Below, one piece after another: positions 54,053 through 62,985 of a DNA stretch of 64,000 bases. The notes beneath the pieces were generated by a model, which ran no database searches, was not told where the DNA came from, and saw only the letters and a program-made list of their open reading frames with translations. The DNA is taken from positions 124,001 to 188,000 of the forward strand of contig NZ_JAAMFB010000009.1 of the NCBI RefSeq assembly GCF_013322225.1, read 5' to 3'. How positions within the stretch are numbered: position 1 is the stretch's first letter; every line of letters starts with the position of its first letter. Source of the DNA: Agrobacterium larrymoorei. GTDB taxonomy: Bacteria > Pseudomonadota > Alphaproteobacteria > Rhizobiales > Rhizobiaceae. Position numbers and translations under genes: made by a program.

Positions 54053-56629
54053 TTACCCGATTGAAGCGTCGTTGTCAGCTACCCGCATGGTAGTGCTTGC
54101 TGTTCGTAGTTTCCGCAGCAGCGCGAGATAGGGCGTCTTCACAACACTGGAAAGTGAAATAGCGTCTTCCAGTGCCCACTCAGCACCCGTCAGAACATCG
54201 ACGTATTTTTGATTGGCGAGCTCTCTGGGCAGGGCAATGCTGGTCTCATCGAACGGAGACGTCCCGCGCTGAAGTGAATCCAGAACCAGACGAGGTGCGA
54301 TGACGATTACAGCGTCGTCCGATGTCTGCCTTGCAAACGATACCACGTGGCTTGTTCCTCTTCCTGTCGCAGACAAAGGCAGATAGTCGCCCTTTCTGAA
54401 AAGGTCGGGTGCGGCTTTGCGCAGATTAAGCACCAAGGCGATGAGGTGCTGCTTGATCGCAGGGTCGATCTTTTCACCGGTGAGACTAATTTTCGCCGGC
54501 TGTGCGTCAAGACGCTTCGATAAGGCGTCGAAATCTGGCATGCGCCTGTTATCGGGATCGACCAGACTGAAATCCAGCCCGTCGCACCCCTGATAAATGT
54601 CGGCTACACCCGGTGCCGTCAGTTTGATCAGGGTTTGTGAAAGGCTGTTTGAAAGCCCGGCCTCCATGAAGACAGCGCTTGTCTCCTGAAAGTCCTTTAG
54701 AAAGGCGATGTTTTCTGGTGCTAGAAGCTTCTCCACATAGGCCAGTACCGCCTGCTCATAAGCGTCGCTGCTGTCACCCCAGTTCGTGCGTAGCTTCGCT
54801 TCGCGGAGTGCTTTCTCGACATAGGCAATGAAGCGCTCCTCAAGCGCTTCGAGGCCCTGTATATCGTTCGGCACGAGATTATGCGGCCAGACGCCGAGAA
54901 GAGCCTGATAAAGCATCCACTCGACCGACGCTTCAGGTGCTACACCGTCATCGAGGTACGTGCGTAACGATGCATTCATGCTTTGCCAGCGTTGAAATGC
55001 CCGCTGCCATTCCGTTGGAGCTTCTGTGACCGTGTAGAGCCGCGCCCGCGCATCCTCTCCGCGTTTGGTGTCATGTGTCGAGGTGGTGGAAAGCCCATCC
55101 GGCTGGCTTTGCAGTCTTTCGACCATCTCGTCATGGAAGCGATTGACTGAGTAGGTGCTTGGAAGTGGCTCCGCTCCTACCTCATTTAGGGCCAAGGCGG
55201 CATTCTGACGATAAAATAGCGTGTCCTCGACCGATTTCGCCATCAACGGGCCTGTCAGCTGCTGGAAACGAATCCGGAATTCACTTGCCAGTTGCTCTGT
55301 TTCAGACCTTGTTTCTCCACGCAAGAGGCGTTGAAAAGCTTTCAAAATCGTCTGATCCTGGGCATGCGCGCCGCTGTTGATCGTCTCGATCACCTCGGTC
55401 AGCACTCTATCGCTTTCAAGTGGTAAGCCTTCCGTTGTGCCGTAGGTCCGGTAGACGGGAAACGAGACGACCAGTTCTCGTAATGCCGCCGAGATATTAT
55501 CCTCGCTCCACTGCTGAGCATGGGGTTCCGCTCGCAATATCTCCGTCGCCAACGATAGAAGCCTCAAAAACTCCCCCTTGAAATTATGGTCGGCCATCAA
55601 GACTTTTGCGTTGCGCAATTCCTCGCGCATGTCGATGTTCCGGCCCTTTGTTTCCGCATATGCGGCACGCAATTGATCCAGCTTTTCATCGTCTGTGAAG
55701 AGATTGCTGAGCGCGGCAATGAACTCATAACCCGTGGTGCCGGAGACCGGCCAGTCGGAGGGTAGCTGCTCCTCTTCGCCAAGAATCTTCTCGACTGTTA
55801 TGTAGCAATCTGGGCCTACTTCTCGGCGGAGCCTTTCGAGGTAGCCTTTGGGATCAGCCAAACCATCGATGTGGTCGATGCGCAGGCCGGTAACAGAACC
55901 ATTGCGAACGAGTTCCAATATAAGCCTGTGGCTATCGTTGAAGACCTTCTCGTCTTCCACGCGAATGCCCGCCAGACCGGTGACTTCAAAAAAGCGTCGA
56001 TAGGAAAGATCGCGCTTCGCATCCCGCCAGCACATCAGACGATAAGCTTGCCGGTCGTGAATCTCGGAAATCTTCGACGTGTCAGCGGCCACGAGCAGTT
56101 CGCCTTCCTGATCAGCGATACTAACCGGATCGATAGGATAATAGGCGTTAAAGTAACGCAAGGCAGGCTTCCCATTCGATGGGTCCTGTTCGATGGTAAT
56201 CTCGCCCATAGCCAGAGCTTCTTCGAAATCCTCTCCAAGCACGGGCAGCGTCAAGCGGCGGGACCAGTCGATATCGAAGTGGCCCGCGTATTCGCTATTC
56301 TTTCCATGCTCCAGCACATCCCGCCACCAGGAGTTCTCCAGCGATGCGGCCATGTGGTTCGGAACGATATCGAGGATGAGCTCTAATCCCTCCTCCTTCA
56401 GTTTTTTTACCAATCTCTCAAAGCCGTCTCGACCACCGATTGCGGGGTCGATTTCATTGGCATCGGTCACGTCATATCCATGGGTCGATCCGCTGGTGGC
56501 GGTGAAGATCGGCGACGCATATAAGTGGCTGATACCCAGCTTTTTCAGATAGGGGATGATTGCTGTCGCACGATCAAACGTCATGCCGTCGCGAAACTGA
56601 AGTCGGTACGTTGCTGTCGGAATGCTCAT
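54053..56629 (-). CDS. treY: Malto-oligosyltrehalose synthase TreY
   Basis: This 858-residue GH13 enzyme isomerises the reducing-end bond of maltodextrins to the alpha,alpha-1,1 trehalose linkage. Family blocks are present: N-terminal TATYRLQFRDGMTFDRA, YASPIFTATSGSTHGYDVTD (TreY-specific), VPNHMA, nucleophile region GLRIDHIDGLADP near residue 250 and acid/base VEKILGEEE near 277. The true start is ATG 56629. The frame stays open upstream to 57412 but that stretch overlaps treZ on the other strand. TreZ, the next enzyme, is divergently encoded 162 bases away. No treX debranching gene is seen. Confidence 0.92.
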   Translation of the reverse strand: MSIPTATYRLQFRDGMTFDRATAIIPYLKKLGISHLYASPIFTATSGSTHGYDVTDANEIDPAIGGRDGFERLVKKLKEEGLELILDIVPNHMAASLENSWWRDVLEHGKNSEYAGHFDIDWSRRLTLPVLGEDFEEALAMGEITIEQDPSNGKPALRYFNAYYPIDPVSIADQEGELLVAADTSKISEIHDRQAYRLMCWRDAKRDLSYRRFFEVTGLAGIRVEDEKVFNDSHRLILELVRNGSVTGLRIDHIDGLADPKGYLERLRREVGPDCYITVEKILGEEEQLPSDWPVSGTTGYEFIAALSNLFTDDEKLDQLRAAYAETKGRNIDMREELRNAKVLMADHNFKGEFLRLLSLATEILRAEPHAQQWSEDNISAALRELVVSFPVYRTYGTTEGLPLESDRVLTEVIETINSGAHAQDQTILKAFQRLLRGETRSETEQLASEFRIRFQQLTGPLMAKSVEDTLFYRQNAALALNEVGAEPLPSTYSVNRFHDEMVERLQSQPDGLSTTSTHDTKRGEDARARLYTVTEAPTEWQRAFQRWQSMNASLRTYLDDGVAPEASVEWMLYQALLGVWPHNLVPNDIQGLEALEERFIAYVEKALREAKLRTNWGDSSDAYEQAVLAYVEKLLAPENIAFLKDFQETSAVFMEAGLSNSLSQTLIKLTAPGVADIYQGCDGLDFSLVDPDNRRMPDFDALSKRLDAQPAKISLTGEKIDPAIKQHLIALVLNLRKAAPDLFRKGDYLPLSATGRGTSHVVSFARQTSDDAVIVIAPRLVLDSLQRGTSPFDETSIALPRELANQKYVDVLTGAEWALEDAISLSSVVKTPYLALLRKLRTASTTMRVADNDASIG

Positions 56630-56657
56630 GGAAGGGTTCCAGTGGGAGATGACGCGA

Positions 56658-56682
56658 AACTTGATGCACGCGATCTTGTTCC
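56658..56682 (-). promoter_or_regulatory. EcfG-like promoter of treY (one mismatch)
   Basis: On the minus strand GGAAC (56682-56678), 16 bases, AGTT (56661-56658) differs from GGAAC-N16-CGTT at one -10 position. The -10 is 29 bases upstream of the treY ATG. Trehalose synthesis is a known stress function in rhizobia, so EcfG control is plausible but unproven. Confidence 0.35.
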
Positions 56683-56791
56683 ATCTCGTGTCTGAGAAAA
56701 CCCCTCTCTGGATATTGGTCATATTGTCGAAGCATTTGATTTCTTGAGCGCGAAACCATTTCAGAAGAGAGAAGTTAGACAGGCTCCTCTC

Positions 56792-58579
56792 ATGTATCGG
56801 AAAGGCTTGTCTTTGTTCATGGATTTCGATTTTGGGCCAGTGGTCAGGAACGACGGGACGCTTTTTCGCATATGGGCGCCACTTCACAAAAGCATCTTGC
56901 TCAAGCTGGAGGATGGGCCCGAATATGAGATGCGGGCGGTTGGGGATGGCTGGTTCGAACGCCGTGCTGCGGAGGCAAAACCCGGTAGCCTCTATCGTTT
57001 CCAATTGCCGGACGGCCTTGAGATTCCAGACCCCGCATCCCGGTTTCAGCCCCGCGATGTCCATGGCCCCAGCGAGGTCATCGACCTTAACGCTTACCGC
57101 TGGAAGACCACTGGTTGGAAGGGGCGGCCCTTCGAGGAGATGGTCATCTATGAGCTTCATCCCGGCGCGTTCACGGAGCAGGGCGGTTTTCTGTCGATCA
57201 TCCAGAAGCTGGAGCATCTTCAGCAGCTTGGCGTCACCGCAATTCAGCTTATGCCCATCAGCGATTTTCCCGGGCGTTACAATTGGGGTTACGATGGCGT
57301 TCTGCCCTACGCGCCTGAAAGCAGCTACGGGCGACCGGAACATCTGATGGCATTGGTGGATGAAGCCCACGCCCGTGGCATCTGCGTGTTTCTGGACGTG
57401 GTTTACAACCACTTCGGCTCAGATGGGAATTACATGCCTAGTTACGCTCCCATCTTCACCGATAATCATCACACGCCTTGGGGTGCAGGCGTGAACTATG
57501 ACGGCGAAGGGTCACGCCACGTCCGCGAATTCATCATCCAGAATGCGATTTACTGGGTAAGTGCATACCAGTTGGATGGCCTTAGGCTAGACGCCGTCCA
57601 TGCTGTCCAGGATGACAGCGAAGAGCATTTGCTCCACGAGCTTGCACGGCGGGTCCGTGAGGCAGCCGGCGATCGCCATGTTCATCTCATCGTGGAAAAC
57701 GAGGATAATGACAGCGACTTGATAGGCAGAGCGGAGGATGGATCGCCAGAATTTTATACAGCACAGTGGAACGACGATATCCACCATGTGCTCCATATCG
57801 CGGCCACCGGCGAAACTTTTGGTTATTACCAGGACTATGCGGATGATAAGGAAAATCTCGGTTGGGCTCTGGCTGAAGGGTTTGTCTTTCAGGGAGAGCA
57901 TATGCCCTACCGGGGAGACGAGCGGGGAAAGCCATCGCGGCATCTTCCACCAACCTCTTTCATCTCCTTCATTCAGAACCATGACCAGATTGGCAATCGT
58001 GCCATGGGTGATCGCATGTCGACGTATCGCCCTGAGCAGCCGTTGAAGGCAATCGCAGCGATTTACCTTCTGGCTCCGCAAATTCCCATGCTTTTCATGG
58101 GAGAGGAATGGGGTGCCGAGGAGCCCTTTCCCTTCTTTTGCGAGCTGAACGAGGATTTAAACGACAAGGTGCGAAAGGGACGACGAGAGGAATTATCTCG
58201 TCTCCCAGGCTTTGATGGCGACGATCTGCCAGACCCGATTGCCTACGAGACGTTTGCCTCTGCAAAGCTGGACTGGTCGAAAGCAGAGTTGCCATCATCG
58301 TTAGATATGCTTTCCTTCTACCGGTCGCTTATCGAAACCCGCCATCGCCATATCGTTCCACTCCTGAAAGGTGTAGAGGCGGGGCGTTTCGAGATGATCG
58401 GAGCGGCCGTGACCGTGACGTGGAAAACGGCAGACGATAAAGAATTACGCCTCTTGGCCAATCTTACGGATGAAGTGGTTACGATATCTGGCCTACAGGA
58501 GACTGAGCACATCTTTGCATATGGAAGTCTTGTGGCGGGGCAGCTTCAGCCGTGGACGGTTATCTGGAGCCTCGTGTGA
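56792..58579 (+). CDS. treZ: Malto-oligosyltrehalose trehalohydrolase TreZ
   Basis: This 595-residue GH13 enzyme releases trehalose from the TreY product. An N-terminal E-set domain (FDFGPVVRNDGTLFRIWAP) is followed by the barrel with FLDVVYNHFGSDGN, nucleophile region YQLDGLRLDAVHAVQD (Asp near residue 265), acid/base VENEDND (Glu near 302) and IQNHDQIGNRA. The start is uncertain: ATG 56792 and ATG 56819 both lack a strong ribosome site, and the frame is open to TTG 56744. Head-to-head with treY. Confidence 0.9.
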   Translation: MYRKGLSLFMDFDFGPVVRNDGTLFRIWAPLHKSILLKLEDGPEYEMRAVGDGWFERRAAEAKPGSLYRFQLPDGLEIPDPASRFQPRDVHGPSEVIDLNAYRWKTTGWKGRPFEEMVIYELHPGAFTEQGGFLSIIQKLEHLQQLGVTAIQLMPISDFPGRYNWGYDGVLPYAPESSYGRPEHLMALVDEAHARGICVFLDVVYNHFGSDGNYMPSYAPIFTDNHHTPWGAGVNYDGEGSRHVREFIIQNAIYWVSAYQLDGLRLDAVHAVQDDSEEHLLHELARRVREAAGDRHVHLIVENEDNDSDLIGRAEDGSPEFYTAQWNDDIHHVLHIAATGETFGYYQDYADDKENLGWALAEGFVFQGEHMPYRGDERGKPSRHLPPTSFISFIQNHDQIGNRAMGDRMSTYRPEQPLKAIAAIYLLAPQIPMLFMGEEWGAEEPFPFFCELNEDLNDKVRKGRREELSRLPGFDGDDLPDPIAYETFASAKLDWSKAELPSSLDMLSFYRSLIETRHRHIVPLLKGVEAGRFEMIGAAVTVTWKTADDKELRLLANLTDEVVTISGLQETEHIFAYGSLVAGQLQPWTVIWSLV

Positions 58580-58735
58580 CGTCGCACTGTCCAAGATGAT
58601 CGGTGTCTTGGCGGGTCCCCGGATTTTTGTGTCTTCGTACCACCAAGCACCATTAATCATTTAAGTGAATTCGTATATACGCATCCGTCAGAACATGTAA
58701 TCTGTTGAAATCGTTCATGGCTATCGGATGCGGAT

Positions 58736-59731
58736 TTGAAGATTTCTGTCATTTTGAAAACGCTTAATGAAGAAAAGCGTATCGCTGCGGCGATCGAAAG
58801 CGTGGTCACGGCATTGGAAGGGCTCGACGGTGAGATCATCGTTGCCGACAGCGGTTCGCGCGATAAAACAGTGGAGATTGCGTCGCGCTATCCGGTCGTG
58901 ATCGCGCAGATCGAAGCTCCTGCGAAGCCGAGTTGCGGGATTGGGCCTCAGCTTGGGTTCCAGTACAGCAAGGGTGAGTTCATATGCCTGATGGACGGGG
59001 ATATGCTGCTTGATCCTACGTTTTTAACCGCTGCGCTCGCCTATCTCGATGATAACCCCAAGGTGGCGGGTGTCAGTGGGCATGTGAATGAGGTCAATCT
59101 CGACAATCTCGAATTTACCCGCCGGGTGCAGCGAAATGCGCCGGAAAATCGAAGCGGAGAGCTTGATAGGCTAAACGGAGGCGGGCTTTATCGACGCTCG
59201 GCCATCGAAGAGGCGGGCTATTTTTCCGACCGTAATCTTCATGGTTATGAGGAATTCGATCTCGGTCAGCGCTTGCGGCTAAAGGGCTGGACGCTCTATC
59301 GGCTCGACAGGCGGTTCGTGGATCACTTTGGGCACAGCATCAACTCCTATGTGCTTTTGACGCGGCGCTGGTCGTCCAAATACCTAAGAGGCGTGGGCGA
59401 GTTGCTAAGGGCGGGAACGGAGCAGCGACGGGTAGATGTACTGACGAAGGAGCTCCCGGAAGTCCGGCTCTGGATAGGCGTCTATGCGTGGTGGATAGTA
59501 CTGTTGCTGTGCTTCGTCGCGGGGTTCTTCAATGGTCTGGTTTTCCTCGCATTTCTGATCACGATTCTACTCCCTGTCATTTTGATGAGCATCAAGCAGC
59601 GAAGCGTTTCGCTCGGCATTTACGCCGTCGTGGCGTGGTGTTTCCATGCGGCGGCATTGCCGCTGGGGTTCTTTTGTCCCCGCCAAAAGCCGGATGCGTG
59701 GATCGAAAGCAGGCTGTTGAAATCGCGATGA
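58736..59731 (+). CDS. Family 2 glycosyltransferase with C-terminal membrane helices
   Basis: This 331-residue GT2 enzyme has the family start KISVILKTLNEEKRI, first Asp in IIVADSGSRDKT, metal motif DGDM near residue 85 and the acceptor-side signature EEFDLGQRLRLKGW near 180. Two or three hydrophobic segments (about 245-310) anchor it to the inner membrane. The donor and acceptor sugars are unknown. TTG 58736 is the only start compatible with the family N-terminus. Its stop overlaps the next start (ATGA), so it is coupled to the glycosidase gene. Confidence 0.87.
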   Translation: MKISVILKTLNEEKRIAAAIESVVTALEGLDGEIIVADSGSRDKTVEIASRYPVVIAQIEAPAKPSCGIGPQLGFQYSKGEFICLMDGDMLLDPTFLTAALAYLDDNPKVAGVSGHVNEVNLDNLEFTRRVQRNAPENRSGELDRLNGGGLYRRSAIEEAGYFSDRNLHGYEEFDLGQRLRLKGWTLYRLDRRFVDHFGHSINSYVLLTRRWSSKYLRGVGELLRAGTEQRRVDVLTKELPEVRLWIGVYAWWIVLLLCFVAGFFNGLVFLAFLITILLPVILMSIKQRSVSLGIYAVVAWCFHAAALPLGFFCPRQKPDAWIESRLLKSR

Positions 59732-61887
59732 GAAAAGCCTTTCTTGCGTGCCTTCTTTTTTGCCTGTCCATGAGCCCTGCCTCGTTTGCCGATGAATGGC
59801 TACCGATCAGGGTGCAGTCCCTGGAGCTACAAAGCGGCAGTCCGCTCGATTTCTCCGCACTTCTTCCAAACGAACCGATTGATGAGCAATCCCGCATCGT
59901 CGTTAATTCCGCCGGAAATCTGGCACGGGTTTCAGCCAGCGAAACGTCTCAGCGTTTCCTGTGCGCTTCGCTGGCCTGGAGCCCCGCCTCGGGCGGCTTC
60001 CCGGATCATGCGACGGCGGATCGCTATGCCGCTCAATTGAAGATGCACGGCTATAACATTGCCCGCTTCCACTACGTCGATGCTGCTTTGATGGAAGGCC
60101 GGGCGAACGATTTCGATTTCAACCCGGAGGTTCTCGACCGCATCCACTATCTGATGGCAGCGCTGAAGCGGAATGGGATCTACTGGATCATCGATGGCCT
60201 GAGTTCCTCGCGGGGGGCTTATGGCGGCTTTGATGATCGTTGGGAGGTGAAGGGCGATTCAAAGCTCGGCGCGCAGATCGATGATGTGGATTTCGATCAC
60301 TGGCTTCGGTTCCAGCAACTGTTTCTCGCCAAGGTCAATCCCCATACGGGCATTGCGCCCATTCGCGATCCGGCGCTGGTGGCCATAGTGCCGTTCAACG
60401 AAAACGGCGTGGAATTCGATTCCATGATGCAGGAAGGCGTTCGCGGTTCCGTATTTTCCGAAAGATTGAAGCCGTTGTTCAACGACTGGCTTTTGGAAAA
60501 ATACCGCACTGATCAAGCACTGTCGGCACATTGGGGCTGGTGGAAGGATGGCAATCTTTCGGATCGCTCCGTCGCTTTGCCAACGAACCGCTATGAGCGT
60601 AGCGAGCGTATGCGCGATCTTCAGTCGTTCTTCATCGACGTCGAGCAGCGCTCCGCCAGCCGCATGACGACAGCTCTCCGCGATCTAGGTTTCCGCGGCA
60701 TCTTCCTTCCTTATAACAACTGGCCGACGATCCAGACGGGTGTAACTCGCCGTGCTCAGGAAGCGGTGGCGATGAATACCTATCAGGACTGGGTGGACGG
60801 CTACACGCCCGGCACCGGCATTCAGGGCAAAAGCTCGCTGGAGGATGGGCTTCTGTACCTGCGAACCATCGGTGCAGCGCGGTGGCTGGGTAAACCGTTT
60901 TTCGTCACGGAGTATGACCACCTGTTCTGGAACCCATACCGTTACGAAGCGGGGCTCGCCGCGCCAGCTTTTGCTGCTTTGCAGGGTTGGGATGGGCTGT
61001 GCAGACACGCACATGGCCCCATCATCTTGTCCTATGGTGAGGATTTCCCCCATAAGAAACAGATGCTCCCCTACGCGATTGCACTCGACCCGGTTGCCCG
61101 TGCCGGAGAAACGCTCGCCGCACTGATCTTTCGTAGGGGTGACGCCGCGCCCGCATCGCTTCAAATTCCGTTTCTGGTTGATGGTCGCTCCAACCTGTTA
61201 ACGGGCGTCAACGATATGGAACCGGAAGTGCTGACGCGGCTTGGCCTGCTCGGTGCCATCGGGCTTCAGGGTCCAGAGAATCATTCGGAGGGTGAGGTAG
61301 CGGTTTCGCCGGTGCGGGATGGACAAACGCCGATGGGCATCGTTGCACGGCTCAAAAACGAAGGGAAACTCGGGGCTTCTCATCCATCTGATTTGGATAG
61401 CGGTCTTGTCCATAGCCAGACGGACGAACTTCAACTGAATGTGCCCGCGAAAAGCCTCGCTCTGCGCACTTCGATGACCCAGGCACTGGCCTTCAACGCG
61501 ATCGACGCTTCGATTAACCTCGGTTCTGTGAGCTTGCAAGCGGCAGATGGGCGTGGCCTTTTTGCACTGTCTTCACTGGATGGATTGCCGCTTGGAGAGA
61601 GCAGAAAGCAGCTACTGATACTGGCTTCCGATGCGCGCAATACGGATATGGCATTCCGCGATCAGGACCAGACAATCATCGAAAACTTCGGTCGCCTTCC
61701 GGTATTGATCCGGCGTTTGCAAATCGGCGTCCGGCTTGAAGGCGACGGAGATTTCACCGTTTCGCCCGTAGGCCTCGACGGCCACGTCTACCCTGCAATC
61801 GTCACCACCGCCGGACGTGTGCCATTCACTCTGACCAACGATGCGCCCAACGGTCCAACCACGTACTTTTTGGTCGAGAAGAGATAA
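59728..61887 (+). CDS. Exported glycoside hydrolase-like protein (clan GH-A type)
   Basis: This 719-residue protein has a signal peptide ending near residue 22 (FLACLLFCLSMSPASFA). Residues about 70-480 look like a TIM-barrel retaining glycosidase: LKMHGYNIARFHYVD, a candidate acid/base in VPFNENG (Asn-Glu, near 224) and a nucleophile-like Glu in PFFVTEYDHLFWNP (near 395). The C-terminal 220 residues are a beta-rich region. I cannot name the family or substrate. Its position after a glycosyltransferase suggests trimming or processing of a surface polysaccharide. ATG 59728 overlaps the previous stop. Upstream in-frame codons lie in that gene. Confidence 0.82.
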   Translation: MRKAFLACLLFCLSMSPASFADEWLPIRVQSLELQSGSPLDFSALLPNEPIDEQSRIVVNSAGNLARVSASETSQRFLCASLAWSPASGGFPDHATADRYAAQLKMHGYNIARFHYVDAALMEGRANDFDFNPEVLDRIHYLMAALKRNGIYWIIDGLSSSRGAYGGFDDRWEVKGDSKLGAQIDDVDFDHWLRFQQLFLAKVNPHTGIAPIRDPALVAIVPFNENGVEFDSMMQEGVRGSVFSERLKPLFNDWLLEKYRTDQALSAHWGWWKDGNLSDRSVALPTNRYERSERMRDLQSFFIDVEQRSASRMTTALRDLGFRGIFLPYNNWPTIQTGVTRRAQEAVAMNTYQDWVDGYTPGTGIQGKSSLEDGLLYLRTIGAARWLGKPFFVTEYDHLFWNPYRYEAGLAAPAFAALQGWDGLCRHAHGPIILSYGEDFPHKKQMLPYAIALDPVARAGETLAALIFRRGDAAPASLQIPFLVDGRSNLLTGVNDMEPEVLTRLGLLGAIGLQGPENHSEGEVAVSPVRDGQTPMGIVARLKNEGKLGASHPSDLDSGLVHSQTDELQLNVPAKSLALRTSMTQALAFNAIDASINLGSVSLQAADGRGLFALSSLDGLPLGESRKQLLILASDARNTDMAFRDQDQTIIENFGRLPVLIRRLQIGVRLEGDGDFTVSPVGLDGHVYPAIVTTAGRVPFTLTNDAPNGPTTYFLVEKR

Positions 61888-61896
61888 CATCTTCTG

Positions 61897-62985
61897 TCAA
61901 TAAAAATCCCGAACCAATCGGCTCCAGCTTTCACCGGCTATGCCGCCGATGTAGGCTTGTCCATTCGTCATTGCCTGCTTGAAGTTAGCGGATCTGGATG
62001 TTGCCGCAACCCCAGTGACATGTCTGTACCAGATATCCTTATGCGTGGAGAGTGAGGAGATCATCTCCGGTCGCAATTGTGCTGACGCGAAGGCAAAGCC
62101 TGACTTTTCCAGCGCTGCAAAGGCAGCGTCCAGCACACTGTCAGCTTTCCCGTCTTCGGCAAGGAAATCGAGAAACTGAGCCTCTCCGCCGTATCCACCG
62201 ACAAACGAGAACACACCCACAATATCGCCATGCTCATCAAGGACTTGGGCGAGGGTCAATCTGCCTCGTCCGTCATCGCCGCTCGATGCATCGACAGTCC
62301 ATTCCAGAACCTCAGCGCTATAAACGGGTGCGACGATGTTTTTGCTGAGGTAACGGTTGGCGTATTCCGCGTAAAGTGCCGGGGTTGCCTCGAAGACACT
62401 ATGATCCGACGTCGATTTCGCCCCAAGCGACAGGGTCGTTTCAGCGAGCTTCCCGATGCCGACAAGCGACGATATCCGGTTTGCCAGCTTGCGCCTGACG
62501 AAGCCGATAGCGGAGGGCAGGGGTTTGAAAACTTTGTACCAGCGCAGCCCCTGTGCGTGGAGTTCAACACCGCCAATGGCTTTCAGGTGAGAAATGCTGA
62601 CTGGTGCCGCACTGTCCGAGAAGCTGATCTGATTTCCTCTGGGACGTAGCTGAAATATGAGCGCTGCGATACTGCGCGGACTGGCATCCTCGGCGGCCAT
62701 GAAGGCGCAGGCGAGCCGTGCGGTTACGGGCTCCTCGTCGATCCTGTAGCTCATCGGCAAAATTACCAGCGCGCTTTTCACGCTGCCGGCATTGTCCACC
62801 GATACCATGCTGCCATTCTCAGGCGAATAGTTCGGGTGGGTGAATAGAAGACGGGAGAGATAAGCATCGACGTCTTCCCGGACTGGCTTCGCATTTTTGC
62901 GGAATACCCATGTGAACAGCTCACCAATCTGCGAAACATCGGCGGGTTCTGCCGGTCTTATCCGGGTCGTTTGATCATCTGTCAT
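61897..62985 (-). CDS. GNAT-like acyltransferase domain protein
   Basis: This 362-residue cytosolic protein starts with a GNAT-type N-terminus (IRPAEPADVSQIGELFTWVF), has a central acyl-CoA-fold-like region (ALVILPMSYRIDEEPVTARLACAFMAAEDASPRSI split around residue 95) and a C-terminal second half that may be a degenerate repeat of the fold (GVFSFVGGYGGEAQFLDFLAED). Similar proteins occur in polysaccharide clusters and may acylate sugar precursors. Starts 4 bases inside the flippase end, so they are co-transcribed. Confidence 0.65.
   Translation of the reverse strand: MTDDQTTRIRPAEPADVSQIGELFTWVFRKNAKPVREDVDAYLSRLLFTHPNYSPENGSMVSVDNAGSVKSALVILPMSYRIDEEPVTARLACAFMAAEDASPRSIAALIFQLRPRGNQISFSDSAAPVSISHLKAIGGVELHAQGLRWYKVFKPLPSAIGFVRRKLANRISSLVGIGKLAETTLSLGAKSTSDHSVFEATPALYAEYANRYLSKNIVAPVYSAEVLEWTVDASSGDDGRGRLTLAQVLDEHGDIVGVFSFVGGYGGEAQFLDFLAEDGKADSVLDAAFAALEKSGFAFASAQLRPEMISSLSTHKDIWYRHVTGVAATSRSANFKQAMTNGQAYIGGIAGESWSRLVRDFY

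Noticed and set aside
56630-57412. Long open N-terminal extension of treY (261 codons)
   Set aside because: It lies antisense to treZ, and the family N-terminus begins at 56629.
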